Below the pieces are notes generated by a model. That model was given only the letters and a program-made list of their open reading frames with translations. It was not told the origin of the DNA and made no database searches. This document shows positions 1-9,519 of a stretch of 64,000 nucleotides of DNA, in pieces (the first letter of the stretch is position 1; every line of letters begins with the position of its first letter). Location: contig QJZC01000050.1 in NCBI GenBank assembly GCA_003247575.1, positions 24,272-88,271 on the forward strand. The letters are read 5' to 3'. A program made the position numbers and the translations under genes. The DNA is from Pseudomonadota bacterium. Its GTDB lineage: Bacteria > Myxococcota_A > UBA9160 > SZUA-336.

Positions 1-1
1 G

Positions 2-3000
2 GCGCAAGAGGCAGCGCCCCCAGCGACCGCCGAGGGGACGATGCACTACATCGCGCCGGAGCAGACCGGGCGCATGGGCATAGGCGTGGATTTTCGTACG
101 GACCTCTATTCGTTCGGAGCCAGTCTTTATGAGCTGCTCACGGGCGAGCCGCCATTCCAAGCCGAGCGGGCCGTGGATCTGGTCTGCGCCCACATGGCTC
201 AGCGTCCGCGAGAGCCGATCGAGCTCGTACCGAGCATTCCGGTCGCGCTGTCGCGCATCGTGATGAAGCTCCTCGAGAAGGATCCGGAGCTTCGCTATCA
301 GACGGCGCGCGGGCTTGCGACGGACTTCGAGCAGTGCGCCAAGCAGCTGGAGCTCGGTGGCGAGCTCGACGACTCCTTCGAAACGGGAACCGCCGACGGC
401 TCCGATCGGCTGCGGTTCCCGAGCAGACTCTACGGGAGAGAGTCCGAGGTGGCCGCTCTCTTGGCGAGCTTTCGCCGGGTTGCTCGCGGCCAGACGGAGT
501 GGGTATTCCTGTCGGGCCCCGCAGGGATTGGCAAGTCGAGCCTGCCGGGCACGATCCGCGAGCCGCTTCTGCGCGCGGGAGGCTACCTGGCCGAAGCGAA
601 GTTCGACGCGGATCGGCGCGAGCGGCCGTATGCGGGAGCCGCCGCCGGGCTCGAAGCACTGCTGTGTCAGCTACTGGCGAGCTCCCCGGAATGTGTAGCG
701 ACGTGGGGGGATCGGATCCGGTCGGGAGTCGGAGCCATCGGCGGAGTTCTGCGGGACCTGGCTCCGAGTCTTCGGTTTCTGGTGGACGACTTTCCGGCGC
801 CACCCGCGGTCGGAGTGCAGGAAGAGCGGGAGCGGCTCTCGATTGCGTTCTGTCGACTCATCGAGTCCCTCGCGCGGACCGAGCATCCGCTGGCCTTGTT
901 CTTCGACGATCTGCAATGGGCCGACGCCGGAAGCCTGTGGCTGCTCACGGCGCTTGCAAGAAACTCTGAGAGCGGAGCCCTGCTGATCGTCGCAGGCTAC
1001 CGCGACAACGAGGTAGGCCCTGAGCACCCGGTGCGCAAGCTCATCGAGACCGTGGTGGACTGTGGTGTGTCCCACGACTCGCTGGAGCTCGGGCCGCTCG
1101 GACTCGAGCATACTGCGGCGATGCTGGCGGATGCGCTCGGGCGCACTCCCGCTGAGACCGCGGGGCTGGCGCTCCGCATCGGTCCAAAGAGCCAGCACAA
1201 TCCGCTGCTGATTCGGCGCATGGTGTTCCATCTGTGGGACCGGGACCTGATTCGCTACCAGCACGGACTGGGCTGGGTTTGGGATGAGCGGGAGCTCACC
1301 GAGGCGGAGATCACCGAGGACGTCGCAGGCATGGTTGCCGAGCGCGTCGAGTCGCTTCCGGATCGTGCGAAGAGACTCGTCAAAATTGCCAGTCTGGTCG
1401 GGATGTCGTTCGATCTGGAGATGCTCGTGACTCTCTCCGGCATCGACCGCCTCGACCTTCTGCAGGAACTCATGGCGCTGGTCGACCAGGGGTTGATCGC
1501 ACCGTGTCGGGAAGGGTTCAAGTTCGTTCACGACCGGATTCGCGAGGCTGCTCATAGTGCCCTCGTGGACGGGGAGCGCGCCAAGCTGCACCATGACGTG
1601 GCGAGAATCCTGCTGGAGAAAACTCCGCCGAGAGAGCTATCGGAGGTGGCGTTCCAACTCTCGGATCACCTGATCGGGGCGGTCGAGCGCCTCGGCGAGA
1701 GCGAGCGGCAGCGCGCACTCGAGGTCTTGAGCCTGGCCGGGACGCTGAGCTTGTCGAAGGGGGCACCGGATTCGGCGGCCCACTACTTCGGTGCGGCCCG
1801 GGACCTCCTGTGTCCGGCTGACTGGGAGGTTCGCCTCCCGGTCGCCTTCGGCGCGTACTTGCACTCTGCAGAGGCTGCATTGCAGCTGCATCGATTCGAT
1901 GCGGCCGATGCGATGCTGTCGGAGCTCGAGCGGAGACCCCTGGACCTGCTCCAGTCCGCGCAGCTCGTGGCAACCCAGGTGGCTCTCTCGTCGGTTCGGT
2001 TGGACGGGCGTTCTGTAGACCTGGCACTTGCGGGCCTGCGACGCTTCGGAGTTCGTTTGGCGCGAGCCCCGAGCCCGCTGCGTACGTGGATCGAGCTCAA
2101 GCGCTGGTCGTGGATCTTGCGCGGGCCCTTGGATGAGCGGACGTTTCGACCGGCAGACACGCTCGAGCCATCCAGGGTTGGGCCCATCCTCATCATTCGG
2201 GCTGCCGCGGCGCGGATGACCGCGGAGTCCTTCCGACTGACGGCGCTGGTGACGGGGCACGTGCTGCGCAGCTACTGCGCGCACGGCATCTTCGAGTCCC
2301 CGAGCTTCGTACTCTCGGGATGTGCCAATCTTGCGATTCGTGTGTCGCACGACATCCGAAGAGCGCAGCGCTACGCCCGCGCCGCCGAGTATTGGAGTGC
2401 GAAGAACTCGAGTCCAGTGGCGGATTCGCGCAGCCGCTACATCGTAGCCCTGTTGGTTCGCGCGTGGTCTCAGCCGAGATGTGAGATCGTCGCGGAGATG
2501 GAGTTGGCAGCCGAGAGCTCGCGCGAACTCGGTGACCTCGAGTATTCCATTCGAGCCCTGCACAGTGCGGTCAGTTTGGCGGCGCTCTCGGGAAGCCCGC
2601 TGGCGCGAGTCCAAGAGTCTTTGCGGCTTCAGGCCGGCAACCCCGTGGGAAAGATCATGAGTGACGCGTACTCGATGCTGCAGGTCGAAGCTTCGCATCG
2701 TGTGGGCGACGAGCTCGACCTCGCGGAGGCACTGGCGGGACTCGGAGCCGGCGAGCTCTATGCCGCGGATCACGTGTTGGCGTCGCTTTGTTTCGTGTGC
2801 CGGTGGGAACTCGGAGTAGAGATCTGCGAGCGCGTCTGGCCGCGCGTGCTGCTCTCCGGGGCACTCGGCTCCCGGCTTGCCGACTACGCGTTCTATCGTG
2901 GGATCGTGCACAGTGGCTTCGCGCTCGCGAGTTCGAGTCGCCGTAGTGCGCGAGGCGGGCACTACGCGATCGTCCGAGCCTCGCGCCGACGACTTCGCCG

Positions 3001-3307
3001 CTGGGCCCGCCACGGCCCGGACTTCGTACACATGGCCGCACTCCTGGAAGCGGAGGAGATCGGCGCCGGACGCAGAGCCCGGGTGGCCCCCCAGCTCTAC
3101 GAGCGCGCAGCGAAACAGGCTCTCGCAGGGGGCTACCTGCATCATGCTGCGCTGAGCCACGAACGGCGTGCACACTGTCTACGCCGACTCCACTGTGAAT
3201 GGGAGGCACGCGAGGCGTTCGCGACGGCGATGTGGCTCTACGAGGAGTGGGGAGCTCATGCGAAGGTTTCCGAACTCGATCGAGTCCGAGAGACCCGAGC
3301 TGGATAG
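2..3307 (+). CDS. Ser/Thr protein kinase fused to AAA ATPase/TPR region (5' end outside window)
   Basis: Partial gene: the reading frame is open to the first base, so the kinase N-lobe and the catalytic loop lie upstream of the window. What remains starts at the activation-segment end (YIAPEQTGR, from about base 47) and continues through the C-lobe motif DLYSFGASLYELLTG and the RYQTA segment. An NTPase domain follows, with a P-loop GPAGIGKSS near residue 165 counted from the ATG at 41 and a Walker B LFFDDLQWAD near residue 287. The last 500 residues look like degenerate TPR-type helices. This architecture is known from PknK-like and multisensor kinases of myxobacteria and cyanobacteria, where the ATPase/TPR part is thought to receive signals. 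Unlike many relatives it ends without GAF or histidine kinase domains. The substrate is unknown. Confidence 0.88.
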   Translation, partial: AQEAAPPATAEGTMHYIAPEQTGRMGIGVDFRTDLYSFGASLYELLTGEPPFQAERAVDLVCAHMAQRPREPIELVPSIPVALSRIVMKLLEKDPELRYQTARGLATDFEQCAKQLELGGELDDSFETGTADGSDRLRFPSRLYGRESEVAALLASFRRVARGQTEWVFLSGPAGIGKSSLPGTIREPLLRAGGYLAEAKFDADRRERPYAGAAAGLEALLCQLLASSPECVATWGDRIRSGVGAIGGVLRDLAPSLRFLVDDFPAPPAVGVQEERERLSIAFCRLIESLARTEHPLALFFDDLQWADAGSLWLLTALARNSESGALLIVAGYRDNEVGPEHPVRKLIETVVDCGVSHDSLELGPLGLEHTAAMLADALGRTPAETAGLALRIGPKSQHNPLLIRRMVFHLWDRDLIRYQHGLGWVWDERELTEAEITEDVAGMVAERVESLPDRAKRLVKIASLVGMSFDLEMLVTLSGIDRLDLLQELMALVDQGLIAPCREGFKFVHDRIREAAHSALVDGERAKLHHDVARILLEKTPPRELSEVAFQLSDHLIGAVERLGESERQRALEVLSLAGTLSLSKGAPDSAAHYFGAARDLLCPADWEVRLPVAFGAYLHSAEAALQLHRFDAADAMLSELERRPLDLLQSAQLVATQVALSSVRLDGRSVDLALAGLRRFGVRLARAPSPLRTWIELKRWSWILRGPLDERTFRPADTLEPSRVGPILIIRAAAARMTAESFRLTALVTGHVLRSYCAHGIFESPSFVLSGCANLAIRVSHDIRRAQRYARAAEYWSAKNSSPVADSRSRYIVALLVRAWSQPRCEIVAEMELAAESSRELGDLEYSIRALHSAVSLAALSGSPLARVQESLRLQAGNPVGKIMSDAYSMLQVEASHRVGDELDLAEALAGLGAGELYAADHVLASLCFVCRWELGVEICERVWPRVLLSGALGSRLADYAFYRGIVHSGFALASSSRRSARGGHYAIVRASRRRLRRWARHGPDFVHMAALLEAEEIGAGRRARVAPQLYERAAKQALAGGYLHHAALSHERRAHCLRRLHCEWEAREAFATAMWLYEEWGAHAKVSELDRVRETRAG

Positions 3308-3422
3308 CCGCGCGACCTGCTCCCTTGCACGGAGAGCACGGAGAGCGCGCGGGGTCTGCGGGCAATAGGCAATAGCAGCCACGCGCCGGTGGGCCGTGCG
3401 CAGGCTGTGGACGCGGCCCGTC

Positions 3423-4259
3423 CTAGGGAAGGAGCCCCTGGATGTCCTGAGCGAGGGGCTTCACGACGTCCGCGTCCGTCCAGTATCCGGAGTGGCTGAA
3501 CGGAGACCACGATGCAGCCAGGCTAGCGAACGAGGTTCCATTCGCGTTGACCGCTCGGTCGCTGTGAACGGCATTGCGGTAAGCACTGCTCAATGGCTTG
3601 AGCGGCCAGCCGAGGACGTCGTCCTCGTCGTAGAAGTTCTTCCAGCGAATCGAGTAGCCCTCTCCAGTGGTTCGGATGGGCTTGATCGCATCCTCTGGAA
3701 AGCCGGAGACGAAGAGTGGGATATTACACCCGGTGGTATAGAGGCACCGCAGTGACTTCAGCCTCAGGAAGTCGTCGAGCTCGCTTCCCCGTTCGGTTTC
3801 AGGAGCTCTCCAGACGCCGCGTGTCGCGCGCCGCTGCTGTGCATCCCAGATGTAGTTGGAGAGGACCTGCGCACCCAGTGAGTGCGCGATCAGAATGACG
3901 GGCTTGGTCCCCCCTACGAAGCTGAACGCACGCGACAAGGTATCTCGGATGATGGCTTGCACCCGCTCGTAAGGGCTGCCTGCCTCGCTCGCGCGTCGCT
4001 CCAACCCCGCGGCATCGGAGAGTCCGTACAGCAGGAACCGACGGAGCTTGATCCAATCGAGATCGTGGGCTCGCATCGCATCGAGCACGCGCCGTTGATG
4101 AGGCTGGAGCACTCCCTGATAGAAGACGGAGTCGAAGAGCACTTTGTCGCTCGCGTCGGTCGGGAGATGACTCGTCAGAGTCTCCTGCAGATCATCCGCG
4201 AAGTTCTCGGCAGTGTCTCCCATCCCGTGAATGGCGAGCAGTACGAGCTCCTTGGGCAT
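3423..4259 (-). CDS. Alpha/beta hydrolase (lipase-like)
   Basis: A 278-residue protein opening with a beta-strand and oxyanion-type turn LLAIHGMGD (residues 6-14) and carrying a nucleophile elbow AHSLG in the middle, so Ser is the likely nucleophile of an alpha/beta hydrolase fold. It has no signal peptide or membrane segment and is probably cytoplasmic. The start is supported by TAGGAGG about 8 bases upstream of the ATG. It is convergent with the kinase gene and is transcribed as a single gene. The substrate cannot be told from sequence. A serine esterase or lipase role is family inference only. Confidence 0.8.
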   Translation of the reverse strand: MPKELVLLAIHGMGDTAENFADDLQETLTSHLPTDASDKVLFDSVFYQGVLQPHQRRVLDAMRAHDLDWIKLRRFLLYGLSDAAGLERRASEAGSPYERVQAIIRDTLSRAFSFVGGTKPVILIAHSLGAQVLSNYIWDAQQRRATRGVWRAPETERGSELDDFLRLKSLRCLYTTGCNIPLFVSGFPEDAIKPIRTTGEGYSIRWKNFYDEDDVLGWPLKPLSSAYRNAVHSDRAVNANGTSFASLAASWSPFSHSGYWTDADVVKPLAQDIQGLLP

Positions 4260-4447
4260 TGCGGTGTCCTCCTACTCGTTGCGGACACTATATCTTTTCG
4301 CGCGGATCAGTAGCAGCTAAAACCATTCAGTCGATGTCTCGTCACGGGTAACTGAGTGCTCGAGCGGTGACGCAGAGCGGGGATTTCCGGTCGTACTCGT
4401 AGCGTCGAGGCCCAGGTCGAGTGTGGCTTTCGCGACAGGTCGCTTAC

Positions 4448-6079
4448 TTACGGGACCGGTTGGATCTGCTCGAAGTGTAGACCGAAGCGGGCGAGGTACT
4501 TCCGTAGTCGGTCGGCGTCGTTCGGCGATTTTCGTCGCAGACGTGAGGCCCGATACAGCTCGCGGCCGGCCGCGGAAAGCGTGCGCGAGCGGCGGCAAAC
4601 GCGGACTGCCTCCGCGAGCTGCACGCGGTCGAAGGGATCCAGCGCTTCGAGCATCGTGGTTGTCAGCAGCTCCTCGAGACCGTCTCCGCTCGACGCGGGG
4701 GCGCCGTCGCGAGAGCTCCAGGAGTTCCGAAGTCGCTCGATCTCGTCCTCGACCAGGGCGAGATCGATTCGGCCGCCTGCTGCGAGGGTCGCCATGCGTA
4801 CGATCGCCGCGTTGAAGTCGCGAAAGTTTCCAGACCACACTGCCTCGGTCGAGGTGGCAAAGCGCAGAAAGGCCTCACGAGCCTCTCGGTTCATGCGCAC
4901 GCGCGAGCCTTCGCGTTCCTCCCAGCGCACGAGCTCGTAGTCGAGGTTTGGCTCGATGTCTTCGGGGCGTTCGCGCAGTCCGGGCAACCGAAAGGTCCAG
5001 AGGTCGATGCGAGCGAGCAGGTCTTCGCGAAAGCGCCCTTCGCGTACCGCGAGCCCGAGATCGCAATTGGTGCCGGCCAGCAGCTGGAAATCGCTCTCGA
5101 GCTCGCGATCACTCCCAACAGGAAAGAAGCGCCGTTCCTCGATTGCGCGCAGTAGCATCGCCTGTTCGTCGATGCCGATCTCGGCGATCTCGTCGAGGAA
5201 TAGAATGCCGCGGTCGGCCCCCCGCAACAGTCCCGCGCGATCGGACTGCGCACCTGTGAAGGCTCCGCGAACGTGTCCGAACAGGGTCGACATCGCCCCG
5301 TCGCCGCGAATCGTCGCGCAGTTGACTTCGACGAATGGGCCGTCGACCTGATGGCGACGCCGTTTGAGCTCGTAGATGCGACGTGCTAGCTGCGACTTTC
5401 CGGCTCCGGTTGGACCGGTGAGTAGGATCGGAGCGCGCGAGGCGGTCGCCACGCGCTCGATGCGTTCGATCAGCGTATTGAATCCGTGCGAGCGCGTCTC
5501 GATTCCCGACTTGAGAAAGGACAGATCCTCGCGTTGCTCCTGCTGGAAGCGAGAGGCCAGGCGGTCGTAGCGGGAGAGATCCAGGTCGATGATGCTGAAC
5601 GTGCCGGGTGCGGACGTACGCTGGTGCCGGGGCGGTGAGGTCTGCAGCAGCTGAGCGGGCAAGTGCCGCGACTCCGTCAGCAGGAACAGACAGATCTGCG
5701 CCACATGCGTACCGGTCGTCATGTGCACCAGGTAGCGCTCGTGTTCCGGGTCGAAGGTGTACGCACGCGCAAAGTCGTGCAGCTTGCCGTAGACCTCCTC
5801 GAAGTCCCACGGGTCCTCGAAGTGTAGGTCGTGAACGCGTAGCTCGGTATCAGGGGAGATGCTGCGCAGATCCTGGCCCAGCTGGGTCACGAGGTCTACG
5901 TAGCGCTCGGACGCGATCAGCTCAAGCCGGTCGACCAACAGGTCTTCGTGACGGCACAGATCGACGGTGGGCCGCCAGCGCTCCCAGCGGCGAGGGCCGC
6001 TACCTCGATCCAGCTGGGTGCCCAGCATCCCGAGGACGACCGTCCGTGGGTTTCCTGTTCTGGTACGATGTCTCTCCAT
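4448..6079 (-). CDS. rtcR: Sigma-54-dependent activator of the RNA repair operon, RtcR
   Basis: A 543-residue bacterial enhancer-binding protein that closely follows Escherichia coli RtcR along its length. The N-terminal 190 residues are the CARF-like sensor (WDFEEVYGKLHDFAR and HMTTGTHVAQIC blocks). The AAA+ domain has Walker A GPTGAGKS near residue 223, the sigma-54 contact loop GAFTGA near 271 and Walker B GILFLDEI. The C-terminus has the short HTH region ending in NDADRLRKYLARFGL. It faces away from rtcBA, and a sigma-54 promoter lies in the shared intergenic region, as expected for its target. In the family, the CARF domain keeps the ATPase silent until RNA damage is sensed. The ATG at 6079 sits inside a 12-base palindrome. 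No clear Shine-Dalgarno is seen. Confidence 0.96.
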   Translation of the reverse strand: MERHRTRTGNPRTVVLGMLGTQLDRGSGPRRWERWRPTVDLCRHEDLLVDRLELIASERYVDLVTQLGQDLRSISPDTELRVHDLHFEDPWDFEEVYGKLHDFARAYTFDPEHERYLVHMTTGTHVAQICLFLLTESRHLPAQLLQTSPPRHQRTSAPGTFSIIDLDLSRYDRLASRFQQEQREDLSFLKSGIETRSHGFNTLIERIERVATASRAPILLTGPTGAGKSQLARRIYELKRRRHQVDGPFVEVNCATIRGDGAMSTLFGHVRGAFTGAQSDRAGLLRGADRGILFLDEIAEIGIDEQAMLLRAIEERRFFPVGSDRELESDFQLLAGTNCDLGLAVREGRFREDLLARIDLWTFRLPGLRERPEDIEPNLDYELVRWEEREGSRVRMNREAREAFLRFATSTEAVWSGNFRDFNAAIVRMATLAAGGRIDLALVEDEIERLRNSWSSRDGAPASSGDGLEELLTTTMLEALDPFDRVQLAEAVRVCRRSRTLSAAGRELYRASRLRRKSPNDADRLRKYLARFGLHFEQIQPVP

Positions 6080-6110
6080 GGAGATATGAATTTATTCTAC
6101 AGGATAGAAT
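6073..6110. promoter_or_regulatory. Inverted repeats at the rtcR start; candidate RtcR operator
   Basis: Two palindromes lie at the 5' end of rtcR. TCTCCATGGAGA (6073-6084) spans the start codon. ATTCTA-CAGGA-TAGAAT (6094-6110) has perfect 6-base arms. They lie about 100 to 130 bases upstream of the sigma-54 promoter of rtcBA, a distance usual for an upstream activating sequence. Assignment to RtcR is inference from position only. Confidence 0.45.
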
Positions 6111-6205
6111 CTGACTAGAGAGGACGCCCGCGCGTCGATGCAGAGGTCCTCGTAATTATCTGGATTCGCGAGTGTTTTAGGTGCCTTCAGCAGATGGGCG
6201 AAGGT

Positions 6206-6222
6206 TGGGCACGTTCCGTGCT
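6206..6222 (+). promoter_or_regulatory. Sigma-54 (-24/-12) promoter of rtcBA
   Basis: The sequence TGGGCACG-TTCC-GTGCT matches the -24/-12 consensus TGGCACG-N4-TTGCW. The GG and GC doublets are kept at correct spacing, and the -24 and -12 elements each have one mismatch. Transcription would begin near 6233, giving rtcB a leader of roughly 125 bases. This agrees with the divergent sigma-54 activator RtcR. Confidence 0.8.
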
Positions 6223-6356
6223 CTAGGGCTCCACGAGTGCAAGAGAGAAGACCGGAGAGACTGATCGGCCGCCGGGTGGTGCGTACCCCCGCGGACCCGG
6301 CGGCCCCTGGGCGGTCAGCCCGAAGACGCAGACAATGTCCACGAGGAGAGCCCGCG

Positions 6357-7592
6357 ATGACGCAAGATCCGACGAACTACGAAGTGTTGCACGCGCCCGA
6401 GGGTGTGCCGATCAAGGCGTGGACACGGGGAGTGCCGTTCGAGGACGAGGCGCGCCGGCAGCTTCTCAATGTTGCGCAGCTGCCTTTCATTCACCGCTGG
6501 GTCGCTGCCATGCCGGATGTGCACTGGGGAATCGGTGCGACGGTGGGCAGTGTGATTCCCACGCTGGGAGCGATCATTCCGGCGGCTGTTGGAGTCGACA
6601 TCGGCTGCGGAATGATGGCCGCTCGTACGAGCCTGCGCGCTCAGGATCTTCCGGATTCGCTGCGCTCGATGCGAACGCGCATCGAGGCGGCGGTACCGCA
6701 TGGTCTCAGTCGCAGCCGCGGTGGCCGCGACAAGGGTTCTTGGGGAAACCCGCCCGGACACGTCGATCGAGTGTGGAGCGAGCTGTCGGGCGAGTTCGAG
6801 CAGATCGCCGCCAAACATCCCAAGGTGGCGCGTGCGAACCACCGCGTACACCTGGGTACGCTGGGCACGGGAAATCACTTCATCGAGGTGTGTCTCGACG
6901 AGATGGATCGAGTGTGGGTCATGCTGCACAGCGGATCGCGCGGCGTCGGAAATCGAATCGGTACGTACTTCATCGAGCTGGCGAAGCGAGACATGCAGCG
7001 CTGGTTCCTGAATCTACCGGATCAGAACCTGGCGTACTTTCCAGAGGGAACCGAGCACTTCGACGACTACGTCGAGGCGGTGAGCTGGGCGCAGCGCTTC
7101 GCCATGTGCAACCGACAGCTCATGATGCAGGCGGTTATCGGCGCACTGCGAGAGCTACCCGAGCTGCCTCCGTTCGAAGTGGATACCGAGGCGGTCAACT
7201 GCCATCACAACTACGTCGCCCGCGAGCGGCACTATGGCAAGAACGTGCTCGTGACGCGGAAGGGAGCGGTGCGCGCGGGACGCGGTGAGCTCGGCATCAT
7301 CCCGGGCAGCATGGGTGCTCACTCCTACATCGTGCGCGGGAAGGGAAATCCCGAGAGCTTCGAGAGCTGTAGCCACGGAGCCGGCCGGGCGATGTCGCGA
7401 GCCGAGGCCAAGCGGCGCTTCTCGCTCGAGGACCACGTGAAGGCGACGCAGACCGTCGAGTGTCGCAAGGATGCGGCGGTCATCGACGAGACGCCCGCCG
7501 CCTACAAGCCGATCGATGCCGTCATGCAGGCCCAGCGCGACCTGGTAGACGTCGAGCACACACTGACTCAGGTGGTCTGCGTCAAGGGTTGA
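6357..7592 (+). CDS. rtcB: RNA-splicing ligase RtcB
   Basis: A 411-residue RNA ligase that joins 2',3'-cyclic phosphate (or 3'-phosphate) ends to 5'-OH RNA ends in a GTP- and Mn-dependent reaction. The metal-site cysteine is C84 in VDIGCGM. HFIE, HSGSRG and CHHNYV supply further ligands. The guanylylated histidine is H340 in CSHGAGR (H337 in E. coli). The ATG at 6357 is chosen because MTQDPTNYEVL aligns with the E. coli start and GAGGAGAG lies just upstream. An in-frame extension to 6237 would be mostly low-complexity Arg/Pro. It is the first gene of the rtcBA operon, 9 bases before rtcA, under the sigma-54 promoter. Confidence 0.97.
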   Translation: MTQDPTNYEVLHAPEGVPIKAWTRGVPFEDEARRQLLNVAQLPFIHRWVAAMPDVHWGIGATVGSVIPTLGAIIPAAVGVDIGCGMMAARTSLRAQDLPDSLRSMRTRIEAAVPHGLSRSRGGRDKGSWGNPPGHVDRVWSELSGEFEQIAAKHPKVARANHRVHLGTLGTGNHFIEVCLDEMDRVWVMLHSGSRGVGNRIGTYFIELAKRDMQRWFLNLPDQNLAYFPEGTEHFDDYVEAVSWAQRFAMCNRQLMMQAVIGALRELPELPPFEVDTEAVNCHHNYVARERHYGKNVLVTRKGAVRAGRGELGIIPGSMGAHSYIVRGKGNPESFESCSHGAGRAMSRAEAKRRFSLEDHVKATQTVECRKDAAVIDETPAAYKPIDAVMQAQRDLVDVEHTLTQVVCVKG

Positions 7593-7601
7593 AGGGGTCC
7601 G

Positions 7602-8630
7602 ATGAAGACGATCGACGGAAGTCAGGGCGAGGGCGGGGGGCAGATTCTGCGCAGCGCCCTCGCCCTGTCTCTGATCACGGGGGATGCGTTTCGCATCGAG
7701 CACATCCGTGCGGGGCGCAAGCGCCCGGGGATGCTGCGGCAGCATCTGACCGCGGTGCTCGCGGCCGCGCGGATCGGTGGCGCCGAGGTCTCGGGTGCGG
7801 CGCTGCACGCGTCGTGGCTCGAGTTTCGCCCGCGCGCGTTGCGCGCGGGGGAGTATCGATTCGAGATCGGCTCCGCAGGCAGCGTTTGTCTGGTGCTGCA
7901 AGCGGTCTTGCCCGCGCTTCTGATGGCTCCGGCAGCAAGCCGACTCGAGATCGAGGGGGGGACGCACGTACCGTTCGCGCCGACCTGGGACTTCTTCTCG
8001 CGGGTCCTCGTACCGGTACTCCGGCGCATGGGGGCACAGGTTCGGGTCGAGCTGCAACGCCCTGGATTCATGCCCGCGGGTGGGGGGAGCGTGGTCGTCG
8101 AGGTGGAGCCGTCCGCTCTGCGTCCGCTCGAGATTCTCGAGCGCGGAAGGCTGTGTGCTCGTCGCGCGACGGCCTGGATTGCTCACATCGAGCGACGAAT
8201 CGCGCAGCGCGAGCTCGAGCGTGTAGGTCGCAGCTTCGAGCTCACCCCGGAGGAACTCTGCATTCGGGACGCGCGATCCGCGAGCTGTCCGGGGAACGCG
8301 CTCACCCTCGAGCTCGAGAGCGAACACGTGACCGAGCTCGTCTCGGCGCTCGGTCAGAAGGGCCGCCCCGCAGAGAGCGTTGCGCGCGAGGTCGTCTCTC
8401 GAGCACGACGTTACCTGGCGAGGCAGGCACCGATCGGGGATCACCTGGCGGATCAGCTGCTGATTCCTATGGCGATCGCGGGCGGTGGTACATTCTGCAC
8501 GTCGCCCCTGTCTCTTCACGCGCGCACCAACATCGACGTGCTGCGAGCTTTCGCTCCAGTGGAAGTGACTCTGCGCGGGGGCTCGGAGCGCGGCGTCACT
8601 GTCGAGCTCGAAGCCCGCGCCGCGTTCTAG
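7602..8630 (+). CDS. rtcA: RNA 3'-terminal phosphate cyclase RtcA
   Basis: A 342-residue enzyme that converts RNA 3'-phosphate to 2',3'-cyclic phosphate using ATP through a covalent adenylyl-histidine. The family block GSQGEGGGQILR is at residues 6-17, the nucleotide-site segment GSAGSVCLVLQ is near residue 90, and the adenylylated histidine is H306 in SLHARTN (H309 in E. coli). It follows rtcB with a 9-base gap, so the two are co-transcribed. Together they recycle or seal cleaved tRNA and rRNA ends. The length matches the family (about 340). Confidence 0.96.
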   Translation: MKTIDGSQGEGGGQILRSALALSLITGDAFRIEHIRAGRKRPGMLRQHLTAVLAAARIGGAEVSGAALHASWLEFRPRALRAGEYRFEIGSAGSVCLVLQAVLPALLMAPAASRLEIEGGTHVPFAPTWDFFSRVLVPVLRRMGAQVRVELQRPGFMPAGGGSVVVEVEPSALRPLEILERGRLCARRATAWIAHIERRIAQRELERVGRSFELTPEELCIRDARSASCPGNALTLELESEHVTELVSALGQKGRPAESVAREVVSRARRYLARQAPIGDHLADQLLIPMAIAGGGTFCTSPLSLHARTNIDVLRAFAPVEVTLRGGSERGVTVELEARAAF

Positions 8631-8637
8631 TGGACTG

Positions 8638-9501
8638 CTACCTCGCGGCCAGCTGGATGTCGAAGTGGCAGCTCAAGAAGGGCAGGTCGCGAGTCGTGCC
8701 GTCCGGTGCGATTCCCGCGGGCTCGGGTTCGAACGGAACGATGAGAGCTGGCTTGACGCCGAAGACGGCGTCGCTTTCGAGGTAGGGGTCCGAAGCGACG
8801 AAGAGGTGGGTCGTGAGGGTCTCGAAGCCCGGTGCAGAGACGATCATATGGACGTGTGCTGGACGGAAGGGGTGTCTCCCCAGAGCGCGAAGCAGAACGC
8901 CCACGGGGCCATCGCTCGGAATGGAGTACGACACGGGCCGAACCGTCCAGAAGGCGAAGCGCCCTGCTGGATCCGTCTCGAATTTGCCGCGCATCGAGGG
9001 GCCGCCCGACTCCGTGTGTTGGACGTCGTAGAGCCCGTCGCCATCCGTCTGCCAGACGTCGAGGACGGCGCCGGCGATCGGCGAAGAATCGCCAGCCAGC
9101 ACCTGCCCGTGCACGCAGCTCTGCTCGCCGGCTGAGTCACCGGCCAGCGAGGCTCCGTAGGGAAGGGTTGGAGAGCCGGGGCGATAGAAGGGTCCGAGGA
9201 CGGTGCTCGGAGTGGCACCGGAAGGGCGGCGATGCGCCAGCTCGTCCACCAGCATCGACACGCCGAGCACGTCGGACAGGAGGATGTACTCCTGTCGTTG
9301 ATCGCTGCAGGTCTGCCCGGTCGAGGTCAGGAACTCGATCGCTTCGAGCCATTCCGACTCCGTGGGTTCGACTTCGCGGACGAACGCGTGAAGATGCTGA
9401 ATCAGGCGCACGAATACCTCGTGCAGGCGCGGGTTCTCGCACTCCTTAAGGCGTTCGATCACCTCGCGCGTGAGGGACGTCTCGGACTGGGCTGCGTGCA
9501 T
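8638..9501 (-). CDS. Intradiol ring-cleavage dioxygenase, hydroxyquinol 1,2-dioxygenase-like
   Basis: A 287-residue non-haem Fe(III) dioxygenase of the catechol/hydroxyquinol 1,2-dioxygenase family. The N-terminal 100 residues form the dimerisation helices. The catalytic domain starts at STVLGPFYRPGSP and contains the Tyr/Tyr/His/His iron ligands in GLYDVQ, RPVSYSIP and RPAHVHM. It is the last gene of the pca-pob operon, 18 bases after pobA, with AGGAG ahead of the ATG. A hydroxyquinol substrate is favoured because the product, maleylacetate, would feed the maleylacetate reductase at 22901. No muconate cycloisomerase for a catechol route is present in the window. Catechol 1,2-dioxygenase remains possible. 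Confidence 0.82.
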   Translation of the reverse strand: MHAAQSETSLTREVIERLKECENPRLHEVFVRLIQHLHAFVREVEPTESEWLEAIEFLTSTGQTCSDQRQEYILLSDVLGVSMLVDELAHRRPSGATPSTVLGPFYRPGSPTLPYGASLAGDSAGEQSCVHGQVLAGDSSPIAGAVLDVWQTDGDGLYDVQHTESGGPSMRGKFETDPAGRFAFWTVRPVSYSIPSDGPVGVLLRALGRHPFRPAHVHMIVSAPGFETLTTHLFVASDPYLESDAVFGVKPALIVPFEPEPAGIAPDGTTRDLPFLSCHFDIQLAAR

Positions 9502-9519
9502 GGCTCTACTCCTGGAAGC

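Noticed and set aside
1637..3175. A 512-codon minus-strand frame under the kinase-ATPase gene
   Set aside because: It is a shadow of the plus-strand gene, with no ribosome site or domain.
3320..3345. Short direct repeat CACGGAGAG after the kinase gene
   Set aside because: It is two copies of a 9-base G+C-rich word with no further structure. Chance is sufficient.
5500..6079. CRISPR link through the CARF-like domain of RtcR
   Set aside because: No repeat-spacer array or cas gene is in the window. The CARF-like domain is a normal part of RtcR.
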